A stretch of 64,000 nt of DNA, taken from Aselliscus stoliczkanus (Eukaryota; Chordata; Mammalia; Chiroptera; Hipposideridae). The position numbers and the translations under genes are program-made. The stretch is taken from assembly GCA_033961575.1 (NCBI GenBank), contig CM066728.1:102872852-102936851 (forward strand), read 5' to 3'. The first letter of the stretch is position 1; each line of letters starts with the position of its first letter. The notes under the pieces are model-generated. The model was not told the DNA's origin, ran no database searches, and saw only the letters and a list, made by a program, of their open reading frames with translations. Shown one piece after another: positions 46,380 to 57,980 of the stretch.

Positions 46380-49320
46380 ACATATATTTTTAACTTTGGA
46401 AATACATGTTAATCTGGATACAATATGCATGTCTTCCCACGCAGTCTGTCTTACCTTTTGATACCAGGAACCATTTACTGACACTAGGTATGATTTCTAG
46501 AAACAGAAGTTTTTCATATAGAACGATCAAGAATCCCAGATTATAAATGTCTACATACCAGGAAAATAGAGCATGACTTCAAATTCAAAGCAAGGCTCAC
46601 ATTCACCCCCACAGCCCCCACATAGTATATTTCAGTTGTACAAGGGTCTGCAGAGAGACTTAGTGCACTCTTTGTACTAGTTTTTTCCTCCTATGTCCCT
46701 TTCAGAGGACGTTGGCAACAGCTAAACTGACATGGACAACAGCTGCTAATTTTTCTGATAGGGCTTAGAAACAAGGGTGCCGAGGGCCTGTCACCTGGTC
46801 ACACTTCCAGAGGACAGGGTCAAAGACAAATATTAAGATGACAGAGTTAGGAGAAAGCTGGAGCCCTTCTCTGGCCTTATGACATTGCAATACAAGCAGG
46901 AGCAGAAAAAAAGCTGACTTTATTTGAACCTAGACTATAGATAGAGAATAGTTTGTAGGTGTGAACATATTTTCATATATGAATAACCATTCCCAGTGAA
47001 TTTCTATCTACCTGATGTCTTGGGGACAACATCAGCCTGTTTATCTTAGAACTATGTGTTGGGCTAAAACATAGTTTAACAATAATTCTGAGAGGATATT
47101 ATTACTGATTTTAATACATTATATGTATTTATACAAAAATGATCTATTATGTTACATCTTTCTTTACCTTCCTCCCTAGGCAAATGGTGAGATGCATGGA
47201 GAATATATGGAAGGTCTCCGCATTGCCAGACATTATTTTGAGCAGGGAAAATAGAACTTGCAAAAAGTGCCAAATGAAATATACATTTCCAAAAGCTTCT
47301 ATCAAGAATCAAATTGATTGATGCCCACATCATGTGTCCTTAAGTTCTGAGAAGTCCTTTTGACAACTGGCAGTGGGATCACCATGAAATGGCACATAGT
47401 AGTCTGTTTCATAGTAGACCTTCCTTGCTACTCCTGTTGTGTAAATTGCCAGAGGAGCAGGTATGACTCACAAAGCATTCTTGAAACACTGCAGAGGGAT
47501 GTACACAAAAAGCTCTCAGTCATTCATATGAAGATAAGATGTCCCCTGAAAGACCAGGAAAAGGAATGCCCAAACTCTTAGGAGAGGGATACATCTTCAT
47601 AACATATGAAATATTTCCAGAATGTAAAACACAAGTGACTTTTTTATAATCTACCAACACCACTGGTTCCCCTGCAGACATTCCTTGAGCAAACCTTTTT
47701 TCAACATAAGTACATGAATTGATAATGTAATCTTTTAAAGGTAGACTATGAATTACTTTGTGGTAGGATGAATGGGTGGTTGGGATGGACAGAGAGATAG
47801 AACAAGCTATTAGAGGAAAAATCTGCGAAAATGAACATGTCTCATGAATTTCAAATGTAAGAATTAGAAAAGAGGTTGTCAATTATGAATAGGTATGATT
47901 CTAAGAAAGGTAGAGGCAAATGCATGTAAATATCATGAAAGTAGAATGGGAGAATTTAAAGGAGAAATGATCACAGATTTTTTTCAGTAGGAAGTGAATT
48001 TTGTGACCTGTGTCTCCTAATCATATTGAGAAGATGGATATATTCAAAAGATTGAAATGGAACAAAAAAAAGATCACATAGCACTGATATCTGCAGGAAA
48101 ATATACAGACAGACTGCAAGGAAAACACAGGGATTGTGTTAAAATTCCATAGGTTGGGCTGCTACAAATTCTTGGATTATAAATTTATAAGGAGAAAAGA
48201 AAGTAATGATTCCTTCATTCATTGGATCATTTAAAACACATTGTTACTGCTATCTGAGTTCCTGGTTGGGGTCTAGGCAGGGAGGAGTTTATCCATTTGA
48301 CTAGATATAAAGCAAATTCCCAGTCCACCTCCTTTCCTCACCAAAGCCCCATTAAAGTACCTCCATAGACTAGATTCTGACCTCTCCAACCTCTTGTATC
48401 ATTTAGGGAGAGAGAAAAATTCCTCTATGTTTAGAATACACTCAAATCATTCCAAATCCAGGATGGTGAGGGACAGAAAAGTTTGTCCAATTCAGAAAAA
48501 AAGTCAGTTTTCAGAAGTCCGAGGTGAAGACAATGAATACTGAATCTCCCAGTACTGAAAAACATTTGAATTAAACAAGACTTTTGCTGAGCTTCTGGAT
48601 TTTCTCAAAAATGAGCATAATCTTTGACACAATGGACATCCTAAGTCAAATAAATATAATTATACTTTCTTATATTGATATTTTTAACTGCTGTCTAAAC
48701 CAAGAGATAATTGATTCTTTAAATTTAAAAGCTTGTGGCTCTGTTAATAATTTCAAACATTTCCAAGTATGTAATTTATATGAGAACAATATGTTTTGTA
48801 TTCTTAAATTACTCTAAATATGTAAAGAATACCAGAAAGTATAACAGTATTTTTCTGGGGGGAAAAACGAAAACCTATAAAATTTTTTTTTCTCATGGTT
48901 TCAGAAGTCCTGGAAATTTTACATCTTTAGTAATTACAGTACAGGATAAAAAATATTCAAGGCATCTCAGACACACATGCTTATTAGACACATTTTCTTC
49001 TAACGAGATAGCTGCCTGTTTTGTACAAGTTTTTATTTTCAAACCACTGCTGTTTACACTCTAGGAAGTCATATTTACATTACACTGGCCTTTCAAAGTC
49101 AAAATTTACAAAGCTACGCTGCATTTTCCCCCTCTGATTACCAAAACTTTTGTGCAAGATGCTTTCCATTATAAGTGGTCTTTCTACTGAAGAACTCTTG
49201 CCATAAAAAGCAAGGTTTCTTTTCTTAGCTTACACTCAAGCTTAAAAAAAATAGATCTATACGATCCAGCTAGTGAAGAAATAATTGCATCTGAAGGATC
49301 TTTTTTCTTCTTGTTTTATT
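46380..49320. other. Unassigned AT-rich intronic sequence
   Basis: No repeat or gene named with confidence. The 120-codon minus frame at 47520-47882 and the 109-codon plus frame at 48735-49064 lack domains and splice context. Confidence 0.45.
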
Positions 49321-49337
49321 TAAAAATATTTTTTCTT

Positions 49338-49788
49338 GGGCCGGCCGAGTGGCACATTGGTTACGCGCTGGTTTTGGGATGCCAGAGGCCCCGGTTCGGA
49401 TCCCACATGAGGGCCAGTGACACTGCCCTCTACAGCTAACAACAGCTCCACCTGGAGCTGGGCTGTGCGAGCCCCGGTGATGGTGTGGGCTGCAGTGCAG
49501 TGGGCTGCCATAGGTTACAGTGAGTGGCCAGCAGCCAGCGTGAGTGGCTGGCAGCCAAGCATGAGCTACCAATAGCCGCGGTGAGCGACATCCAGAGGCC
49601 AGCGACCCATCTGCCTCATCCGGGAAGAGCGCAATGACGATACCAACAGTGAAGCAACATCCTCCGCAACTAGACTGAAGAACAAAAGGACAGCAACTTG
49701 TCTGTTCCCCTTTCCCGATTCCCCAACGCTGTTCCCCTCCGCCAATTCCCCAACAAAAAATAAATAAATAAATAAATAAAATAAAAAT
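49338..49788 (+). mobile_element. Long tRNA-derived SINE (~450 bp), second copy
   Basis: Collinear over its whole length with the copy at 25370-25816, including the ggccggccgagtggcacatt head, box B ggttcggatcc, the 20-bp repeat block (about 49499-49600) and the ccaattccccaac 3' end. It has a TAAA-rich tail. The 16-bp target duplication aaaaatattttttctt is at 49322-49337 and 49789-49804, so both ends are certain. Confidence 0.9.
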
Positions 49789-49804
49789 AAAAATATTTTT
49801 TCTT

Positions 49805-51635
49805 AATGGAGTTCATGTCATATATGCACCTAGCACTGACTGAAGGTGTTGGTTGCTGTAAAGTGGACATTTCCATAGATAAGGTGAATCTTGCATTTTG
49901 CCTGGAGCAGTAAGTAACCTTTAGGACTCCAGGTAACTCACCCAGAAGGCGGCACCCATCGGATCAGATTATGGCTAAGACTTCTGTCCAAGAACAAAGA
50001 ACCTGCTTTGTCAGTCACCTGGACTAGTCCCATGTGGGTAGAGCTCTGCTATAGCCCCGAGATCTTCATGAGGATGATTAGATCTTCACTAATATTGGGG
50101 TACATAGGCCAGGACAATGGCTGGCTCTCTCTTTGTGCTTGAACATGAGTTCCCCAAGGTTACCCAGTTTCTGACTGAACTAACTGAACTGAGCACGGAT
50201 ACTGTTTTTCCCTTTGGCCCGTCTACACAGGAATTAGTTACCACTACATGGGAATTAGTTACCGCTAAGGAAGATTTTCAGCCACATTGTTCTAAAAGCC
50301 ATAAATGTAATCAATGCAATATACAGGGCATTTCTGGAATCCATAATGAGTTTGACCTTGTCTACAACGTGACTGTCTAGAAAGGATCTTTTAGGAAATT
50401 TATGCTCCAGGAAATATCAGGTGGTCTCAGGGACTACACGAGTCCTGGATTATAACTCACCAGCCTCCTTATGGTTTTATTTTGTGTTGAAACGAGAACT
50501 TCTTAGTACCTTTCTTTTCCTTACTTGTGAAATGGCAAAATGATCTTATACTATTTATTCTTTAATGGAAAGCATGATGTTTCATTTCTGACAGAGTATC
50601 ATTGCTGTTAGATGCTACCCTTTTCAAAAGGCAAGGATATTCTCCTTATGGTAGAGCATGGTTTTAGAATCTCCTTTAACATTGGTTAGTCTCCCTTTAA
50701 ACAAAAACAAAAAGCTGGCTGGCCTCAGATTCAAAGTCTTTGGAAGATAGCAGCATTTAGCTAGAATCTAATAACATTTTTATTGCTTGGGGTTTTTATT
50801 GTTCATGATAATTTATTTTTATTAAAAAAATCATCCTCTATTGATGGGAAGTGATACTGGTTTTCTAAGTAAGATAATGTTAGAATATTTGTTTTTTAAA
50901 CAATAATTTAAGTGTACCTTTAAAACTATTGAGTAAATAATAGTGCAGGGGGTGAGTAGCTAGGGCAAAAAGGATGATGGCTTTTATCAATGTCTGAAGT
51001 TTAGGAAATGCTGGTCAGGTGGAAAGAACACAGAAGACCAATGAACCTGGGTTCCTGTCTGCTTTACTGTGTGCAACTCGCATCCTCTGAGGCAAGTCGC
51101 TGGAACTTCACGAGCCATAGGCTCCTCTCTTGTAAGCTGGAAATAACTCCACCCACTTTGCAGAGTAGTTAGGTGGGGTCTGGGAAAGTGATATTGCTGT
51201 CAGTAGAGGCATTAAAGAAAAATTACCCAACCTCTTCTGAGCACTTCGTGGAGAAAAAATGGTGGGCCCTCCTGCTAGGGGGCTGTATTTTCAGGGCATA
51301 TTATTCTGGATTCCCCAGTAAAGTCTCATCTTTATAAATTCCTTACTGTTGCCTCCAAAAACTTTTGAAATGTCTTTCATGTCAGTGGGAGAGGGCTGGG
51401 GGTAAGAGGAGGGAGGAGAATAAAAATAAAAATCCATGGTTGGAGCACAATGTATTTACTCTTGGTTACCAAAATATGGCCATTACATTTATTGGTAAAA
51501 TAATATTGGAACTATGAAAGCCTTTTCTCATCGTTTACTTAATAAAATCTGTTTTTCTTTGACATGGTAAGCTGTTCTGTCCTTGAAATTTTTCCTGTGG
51601 CTTTTGCAGCACCCTTCTCTCTTCTGCTTTTTCTT
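49805..51635. other. Intronic sequence, mostly unassigned
   Basis: Only an antisense MIR (51010-51190) is recognised. Confidence 0.45.
51010..51190 (-). mobile_element. MIR relic, antisense
   Basis: 'caatgaacctgggttcctgt', 'ctgaggcaagtcgctggaac' and 'cttgtaagctggaaataact' follow antisense MIR order. Confidence 0.7.
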
Positions 51636-51893
51636 TCTCCTTCTCAGGTCCCATTTGCTGGCCCTCTTCTGTGGGGTACCACTAATATATTGGTGTTCCC
51701 CAAGGGTTTCATCCTTAATTTAAGTCTTCTGTGTTAACATCTGGCCTCCCCTGGATGGGCTCACGAGCTCACATGGCTTCAGTAATGGCCTATAAGCTGA
51801 TGACTCCCGAAACTCAATGATTTCCAATAGGAGCCTTGTTCTTTCTGTGTCTCTCTCAAACGTTACACACATATGTCCACATGTTTGCTAGAC

Positions 51894-52082
51894 CAGTGCT
51901 GTATAATGTGGTAGCCACTAGCCACATGTAGCTATTAAAATGAAGCTAAAAATTCAGCTCCTTGGGTGCGCTACCTACCTTTTAGGAGCTCATTAGCCAC
52001 ATGTGGCCAGTGGCTAGCGTACCGGGCAGCACAGATCTATAACAATTCCGTCACTGTAAAGAATTCTACTGCACAATGCTGT
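51894..52082. mobile_element. hAT-like MITE ('tagccacatgtggct' family)
   Basis: It starts cagtgctgtataatgtgg and reads gtagccactagccacatg and tgtggccagtggctagcg. It ends near gcacaatgctg, an inverted form of the start. It inserted into the L2. Confidence 0.65.
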
Positions 52083-52528
52083 GAGAGCCCTTTCCCCGTA
52101 AGTGTGCTGAACGTATCTCTAGCACAATACGTGCAAAGCTGAAGGCATTAATATCCTTTGCCAAACAGTCTTCTTCCTTACATTCTGTAGTACTGTTAAT
52201 GGTATCGCCACTTGTCAAGTCTGTCTCATAAGCTGGAAACCTGGGAACCATCTTGAATGCTGCCTATATCTAATCAGTCCTTTACATTGATTAGCTGATG
52301 GATCTAATGTCCGCCTCCCTCTCTTCTCAGTCTCCATTGCTAGTCCCCAGTTCAAGTGTTTCATCATTTCTGTCTCCTCTCAACAACTTCTTTACTGAGA
52401 TCTCTGAACCTGGCCTTCCTTCCAAGCCCTCTACCCTTCTAACATAGCCTCTGCCCTACATTTAGAGTTAACTTTGTAAACTACGGTCCAATTTCCCTGC
52501 ACCAAAACATTAAATAGCTCATTCCTTT

Positions 52529-52969
52529 TGTCGTGGGTTGAATTGTGTCCCCCACAAAGATATGCTGAAGCCCTCAGCCCTCAGAGCATGTGACCTCATT
52601 TGGAAGTAAGGCCTTTGCAGATGCAATCAACTTGAAATGAGGTCACACTCCATTAAGGTGGTCCCTTAACTCAACATGACTGGTGTCAATATAGGAAGAG
52701 AAACCAGAGACCCAAGGAGAGAAGACACAGAAACACATAGATACACAGGTAAGATGGCCGTTTAAACATGGAGGCAGAATTGGAGTTATGCTGCTATAAG
52801 CCAAGGATGATCTGGGGCCATCAAGACCTGAAAGAGGTGAGAAAAGATCCCCCTTTATGTCCCTGTCAACATCTTGATTTTCAAACTTCTATGCCACAAT
52901 AAATTCTGTTGTTTTAATTCACCTGGATTGTGATACTTTGCAATGGCAGCACTCCTGGAAAACAATACA
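52529..52969 (+). mobile_element. MLT1-type MaLR LTR in L2
   Basis: It opens tgtcgtgggttgaattgtgt, passes gaggtcacactccattaagg and gacccaaggagagaagaca, carries aataaa, and ends gaaaacaataca. The exact 5-bp duplication is no longer clear. Confidence 0.78.
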
Positions 52970-53359
52970 CTTCTTTCTACACTTTTTTGTTGAATGTTTC
53001 CTATGTGCCAGGCATTGCACTAGGCACCACCCAGGGACTACAGTCTAACTTTTAGAGTGTGTAGGAGACCTTTCCCCCACATTCACAAATCAGAGCACCT
53101 GTTCCTGTTGTTCTCCCAGCCCAGAAGGAAGTCAATTCCTCCAGACTTCCCGGTAGATTGTCAGTCATGGCTCAAGTCCCAGGTAGGAAGGATGTCGGCT
53201 TCTCTGGAAAGCCTTTCCAGATCCACCCAGGCCGTATTCTTTGTGTTTCCACTGGATTCAAATATGTCTGTCTCATAGCCCTTTTCACATGGCGTGTCTC
53301 CACTCACTAGACTGTGAGCATCTCGAGGCCAGGCACCGTCTCACTGTCTCTAAGTCAAA

Positions 53360-54780
53360 GCAGACTCTCCCTGGATGCGGCCACTGGGAAACCGTTCCAT
53401 GAAAGGGCACGTCTTTTACTTGGTCTGGGAAAAAATTCCTTTCCGTTTCCTTCCAGTTGCAGTTGGGAATATTTATAGGAGCTACTTGGAGCAACCAGAT
53501 GTTTCAGATTGAAGAAGAAGTTGGAACCTCTCTGTGCTTTATCAACATTTCATTTTGAGGTCTTTTTTTCTCTGCCCCTCCACTTAATTTAGGCTGAAGG
53601 TAGCACACACACCTAGCTTAATAAGGTTACTCTACCCAGGAGATATTTAAAAAGACACATGCACACACAAAAACAGCCTTTTACAGTACACATCATCTAA
53701 AGCATCTCAGAGCCAAATTCTTGGTGTTTTTTTCATGGTACCTGCTATTGTGGATTACCCACATCAATGCTCACTCCTAATAACAACGAAACATGAAAGT
53801 ACACAACAAATAAAACAGAATAACAGTTTTACATTGGCCTAGAATTTTAAGACTTACTTTGTTTAAGCTTAGTTACCTAAGATGGAACAGGGACTCTTGT
53901 TTTCCCCCAAACTGACTCACACATCAATTGTAGTGATTGGAACTGGCTTTTCTTCCACAATGTGGGAGAGACAGTAATATTTATTCACTGCCCTCCAGAG
54001 CTCAGGGGTAACTTTGCAAAGCAGGGAAAGTGAGTCAGCTCTTGTCTTGACAGGAGAAGCAACACACAGATTTTCAGGAAAAGGCTTGCAATCTATAATT
54101 TTCAACCTTCAAGTTTCACTTTATATGGCTGCCTTGTTTTCTATCTTCTATCATCAGATAATGCTTTCACCTGATTTCCCCATGAATAGTTACAAAATTC
54201 CAACGTTTGCATTTTTCAAAGCATAACGTATAGTATTGAATTTAGATTCTGATAAATAGAAACTTATAAATTTCCAGTTCACAGCAGAAACAGCCCCCAC
54301 AGGGAGCAACAGTCTAGCTCACAAATTCAACTTTCCAGTGAGAAGAGAAATTGCAGTAAACTTACAAACACGTAAAAGATCAATAATTAATCACAATGGT
54401 TTTAAAGCAAAGCAAATCCTGAATTTCCTTAGCCATTTGAAAATGCAACCCACTATTGTTTAAATTATTTACAATTTCTTTTAACATAAGAATATGTATA
54501 AAGCATTATTATCTACAAGACATTGTTGTACGTACTATATAAACATTGATTCATAAATACAATGTCCCTATTATCATTTTTAAATGCTTGGGAAAACCAG
54601 TGATTAAATGATGTGGGGAAACATTTGTATCAAATAGAGAAGGCAACAATGAAAGGAACTTAGTACATTTGGATATTATTTCATTTATCTGCTGAGCTTT
54701 TCTGCATCCTGCTGGGTGGATGGATACCTTTTTCTGACCTGGCACACATTTTACATGGGGAGTTCACTGTGCCCACTGCC
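53360..54780. other. Unassigned intronic sequence
   Basis: No gene or repeat recognised with confidence. Confidence 0.45.
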
Positions 54781-54788
54781 GTCTAAGC

Positions 54789-55091
54789 CAGGGGTCGGCA
54801 AACTGTGGCTCGCGAGCCACATGCGGCTCTTCGGGTATGTTCAGTCTCAAAAGTTTGCCGACCCCTGGAAGAGCCAATCCTGTCCCTCACAACAATTTAA
54901 AATTTATTCGAGAGCCATAAGTATATTTTTACATAATCACCATTATGTGAATAATATCCTTGACAAGTTTTATAAACGTAACTATGATAGTTTTATTTTC
55001 ATTTTCAATTTTACTTCAGAGCCTGCGGCTCAGGAGGCCCAGTTTGCTGACCCCTGGTGGCTCTTCCCTCTCAAAAGTTTGCCGACCCCTG
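54789..55091. mobile_element. hAT MITE with perfect 8-bp target duplication, 303 bp
   Basis: Inverted termini caggggtcggcaaactgtg and aaagtttgccgacccctg are flanked by identical gtctaagc at 54781-54788 and 55092-55099, the hAT signature. Two more copies of the right terminus occur inside (about 54849-54869 and 55041-55057), so the element looks composite. It is better preserved than the other hAT copies here and hence younger. Confidence 0.9.
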
Positions 55092-55099
55092 GTCTAAGC

Positions 55100-57731
55100 C
55101 CATCATCTTTTCTTGTGAGACCCCAGGGGAACCCTACAGGATGGTATTTTTCCAGGGAATAGACCTACTACTCAGAAACTCAAAACTGGCTTTTCAATGG
55201 GCTCCTGGGTTTTAGATGTAGGATTTTACATGGCTGGCTCACGTGGCCTAATTCAAGACTGATTATCTTATTTTATAAAACTTAAATCATACTTCATTTA
55301 TTTTCTTTAGGAGGGCCTCATTTTAAATGGAAATTAATTATAGCGTTTTGGAAATTCAGCTGCAGAGTAGAAAGCAAGCAAACTGAAATACTTCCGGGAA
55401 ATCCTTCCACTTCAACTGCATATTTCTCTGTAGAATTAGGACCTTTCATCAACTTTCCAGTTCACGCGTATTGCAATCAGTCCATAATTTCTGGGTCATA
55501 GTTCTCTTTAGGAAGATATTTATAAGTTTCTATTTATTGAATGTATTTCTTAATAGCATTTGGATCAAGATTGAAAAAAATAAATCTAAAAGTTAGCTCC
55601 TAATTATAACATGTGGCGTTAGTCAGTGTTTAAAGCTCCAACTTAATCCAAAGATCATTAAAAAAAATATGCTCGTAGTGGAGGTTGGAGCCCCGCGGCG
55701 AGGAAGTATGCATTTGATACACTGAAGGTTGTATAATCTGAGGTTGTGTTCCTGCACAACCTGTGCTTTTAGTTCCCTTTTAAACAAAATTTGAGTTTTA
55801 GTCATGAAGCAAATAAATACGTTAGTCTCTTATTAACTTCTGGTTAAGAAGAAGATCAAATCTCTTAAAATGGTTCAAAAGGGGAAAATAAGGTGAAAAT
55901 GACACCTTAATTTTAGATTTTAAAGAGAGATTTAAGTGTTTGATCGTGTTGAAATTAATTTCAGGTCATTTTGAACAACAAAAAACAGTTGATAACTAAA
56001 AGATTGCTTCGTGTTGCTTCATGGATCAGGCAAATAAGAAAATGATTAAAACAGCATTTTGCAAAATGGTCAATTTGGCTTTTTTTGGCCATGTCAAGAG
56101 CCTCGTGAAATAATATAGCTGAATATCCAATAATTGACTATTGTGATACTTAAGTACAGCATGGAGTAGCACAAGACACAAGTAAATGGTCAGATATTTG
56201 TATTTTTAACATTCTCCTTTGGTCAGTCATGTTAACTAAAGGACACAGTTTTTCTTTGATTAAAAAAATAACCCACATAAATAGTCAAATAGCTATGAAA
56301 GACAGATTTTTTTTTTCCTTGGGGAAAAAATTTAGAAACATCTTTACTAAGATTAATTTGCGAGACAGCAAACATGTATTTAGTTGTGCAACTTTCTTTT
56401 TTTGTATTTTATACTCCTGGAAATAATTTTGAGCTTTGACCAGAGCTGTCCTTTATCCTTGGAAATAGTTTTACTTCTTATGATTTTATTGTGTAATGCC
56501 AAAATAAAATTAAAAGCTACCCATCACAACCATAACCTACCTAATAGTTAGCCATGGCAAGGAACCTCTGTTTTTGCCACAAAATCCACAAAGGGTTTAT
56601 AATTACTCCTCTTTAGAGGTTGGCATTGCTACATAATCAAAATAGGGAACAAAGAGCATTGTGTCTTCACACTGGGGTTATGAGTTTTGTATGTTTTCAT
56701 TGCGAACGAGTATATAAAATGTCAGAAAAGCATCTGTTGCATTTTACCTTTGACTAATAGATAACCTAGTATGAAAATAGCTTGCTTAGGTCTTAGAAAC
56801 ACATAGATCAAAACACATAAATCAAAGTAGCCAAGAAAAATAATGGTTGAAGTAGTCCTATGACTTTGATAATAAAAATAAAAATTATAAGTACAATAGA
56901 AAACTATCTGTGAAGATCTTGAGATACTAATATATTGTATCTTGAAACGTAGAAACTACTTTAGGATGTGCCAAGTACTCTGTATTTTACAGTGCCAACC
57001 TTAAACAAAAAGAAAATTTCCAAATCTTCCCTTCTCTTTTCATAGGCTGTAAATTGTATTGTCTAAAAGTTACATAGCAAGGAAGTCATTATCTACAATC
57101 CTGATTCCTATATTGTGAAAGGGCAGAAGATATCAGTCTATATTCTACTGTCCCTGTGTTGGACTTCTTTGAATGAATTAGTGCCACTCTGACCTCTAAC
57201 CTGTTTTTAAAATTTGAAGTAGATGGGCATTAGAAAGAAAACAAAACGCTAAGGCAGTTGCTACATTGTAAAGTTTATAATCTCCTTTAAAAGAGATTCC
57301 CCCAAGATATCTTTTAACATTTATATCAAAATTAAGAGCTAAAATCATTTAAAAAAATCCAACATCTAAATAAATTCTGGGTTCCCCACCTCCTTCCTAT
57401 TTTTGCTTGAAGATAAGGAAGAATTGTTGCTAGTTAGAAATAATCTGTTTTCATGTGTGTACAGAGGACAGAAGACAGAAAAAGATAAAACTCCATCAAG
57501 CAAGGCGTTAGTGCCCTTTCTGGATGGGAGGGAGGTGTGACAGAATGCGGAAGGATGAGGAGAGCCTTAATCAGATTTCCTGGTGTTTACACCAAAGCCC
57601 CCTCCTCCTAAGTCAGTCTTGAACAGTCTGCACCCAGGAAGAGCAATACAGAGAGAGGGTGTAGTGGGGGATGGGGAATCAAAGGCCCTCCAGGTAGGTA
57701 CCATTTGTCACAATCCTTCAACTAAAGTGTT
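55100..57731. other. Unassigned AT-rich intronic sequence
   Basis: No gene or repeat recognised; all frames are short and AT-driven. Confidence 0.45.
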
Positions 57732-57739
57732 TAGAGTCA

Positions 57740-57972
57740 TATATTGTTTTTAAACTTTATTGGGGAACAATATGTTTTTTCCAGGACCCATCAGCTCCAA
57801 GTCAAGTTGTTGACCTTCAATCTTAGTTGTGAGGGCGCAGCTCAGCTCCAAGTCCAGTCGCCATTTTCAATCTAGTTGTGGGGGGCACAGCCCACCATTC
57901 CATGTGGGAGTTGAACCGGCAACCTTCTTGTTAAGAGCACGAGCCCTAACCAGCTGAGCCACCCGGCCACCC
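57740..57972 (-). mobile_element. Bat VES-like tRNA-derived SINE, antisense
   Basis: The reverse complement begins gtggccgggtggctcagctg, then ggttagggctcgtgctctta. Box B ccggttcaactccc is followed by a tandemly related cacaactagattgaaaatgg / ctaagattgaaggtcaac body and a 3' end of ccaataaagtttaaaa. The target duplication tagagtca is at 57732-57739 and 57973-57980. Its look matches SINEs I associate with bats. Confidence 0.8.
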
Positions 57973-57980
57973 TAGAGTCA

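Larger units (their letters stand above)
51640..53350 (+). mobile_element. Long L2 LINE interrupted by two younger elements
   Basis: L2 ORF2-type text at 51640-51890 ('tcacatggcttcagtaatgg', 'ctgatgactcccgaaactca') resumes at about 52085-52528 ('gaaacctgggaaccatcttg', 'tctaatcagtcctttacatt') and again at about 53190-53350 (3' end, 'gactgtgagcatctcgaggc'). A hAT MITE and a MaLR LTR separate the pieces. Confidence 0.75.
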
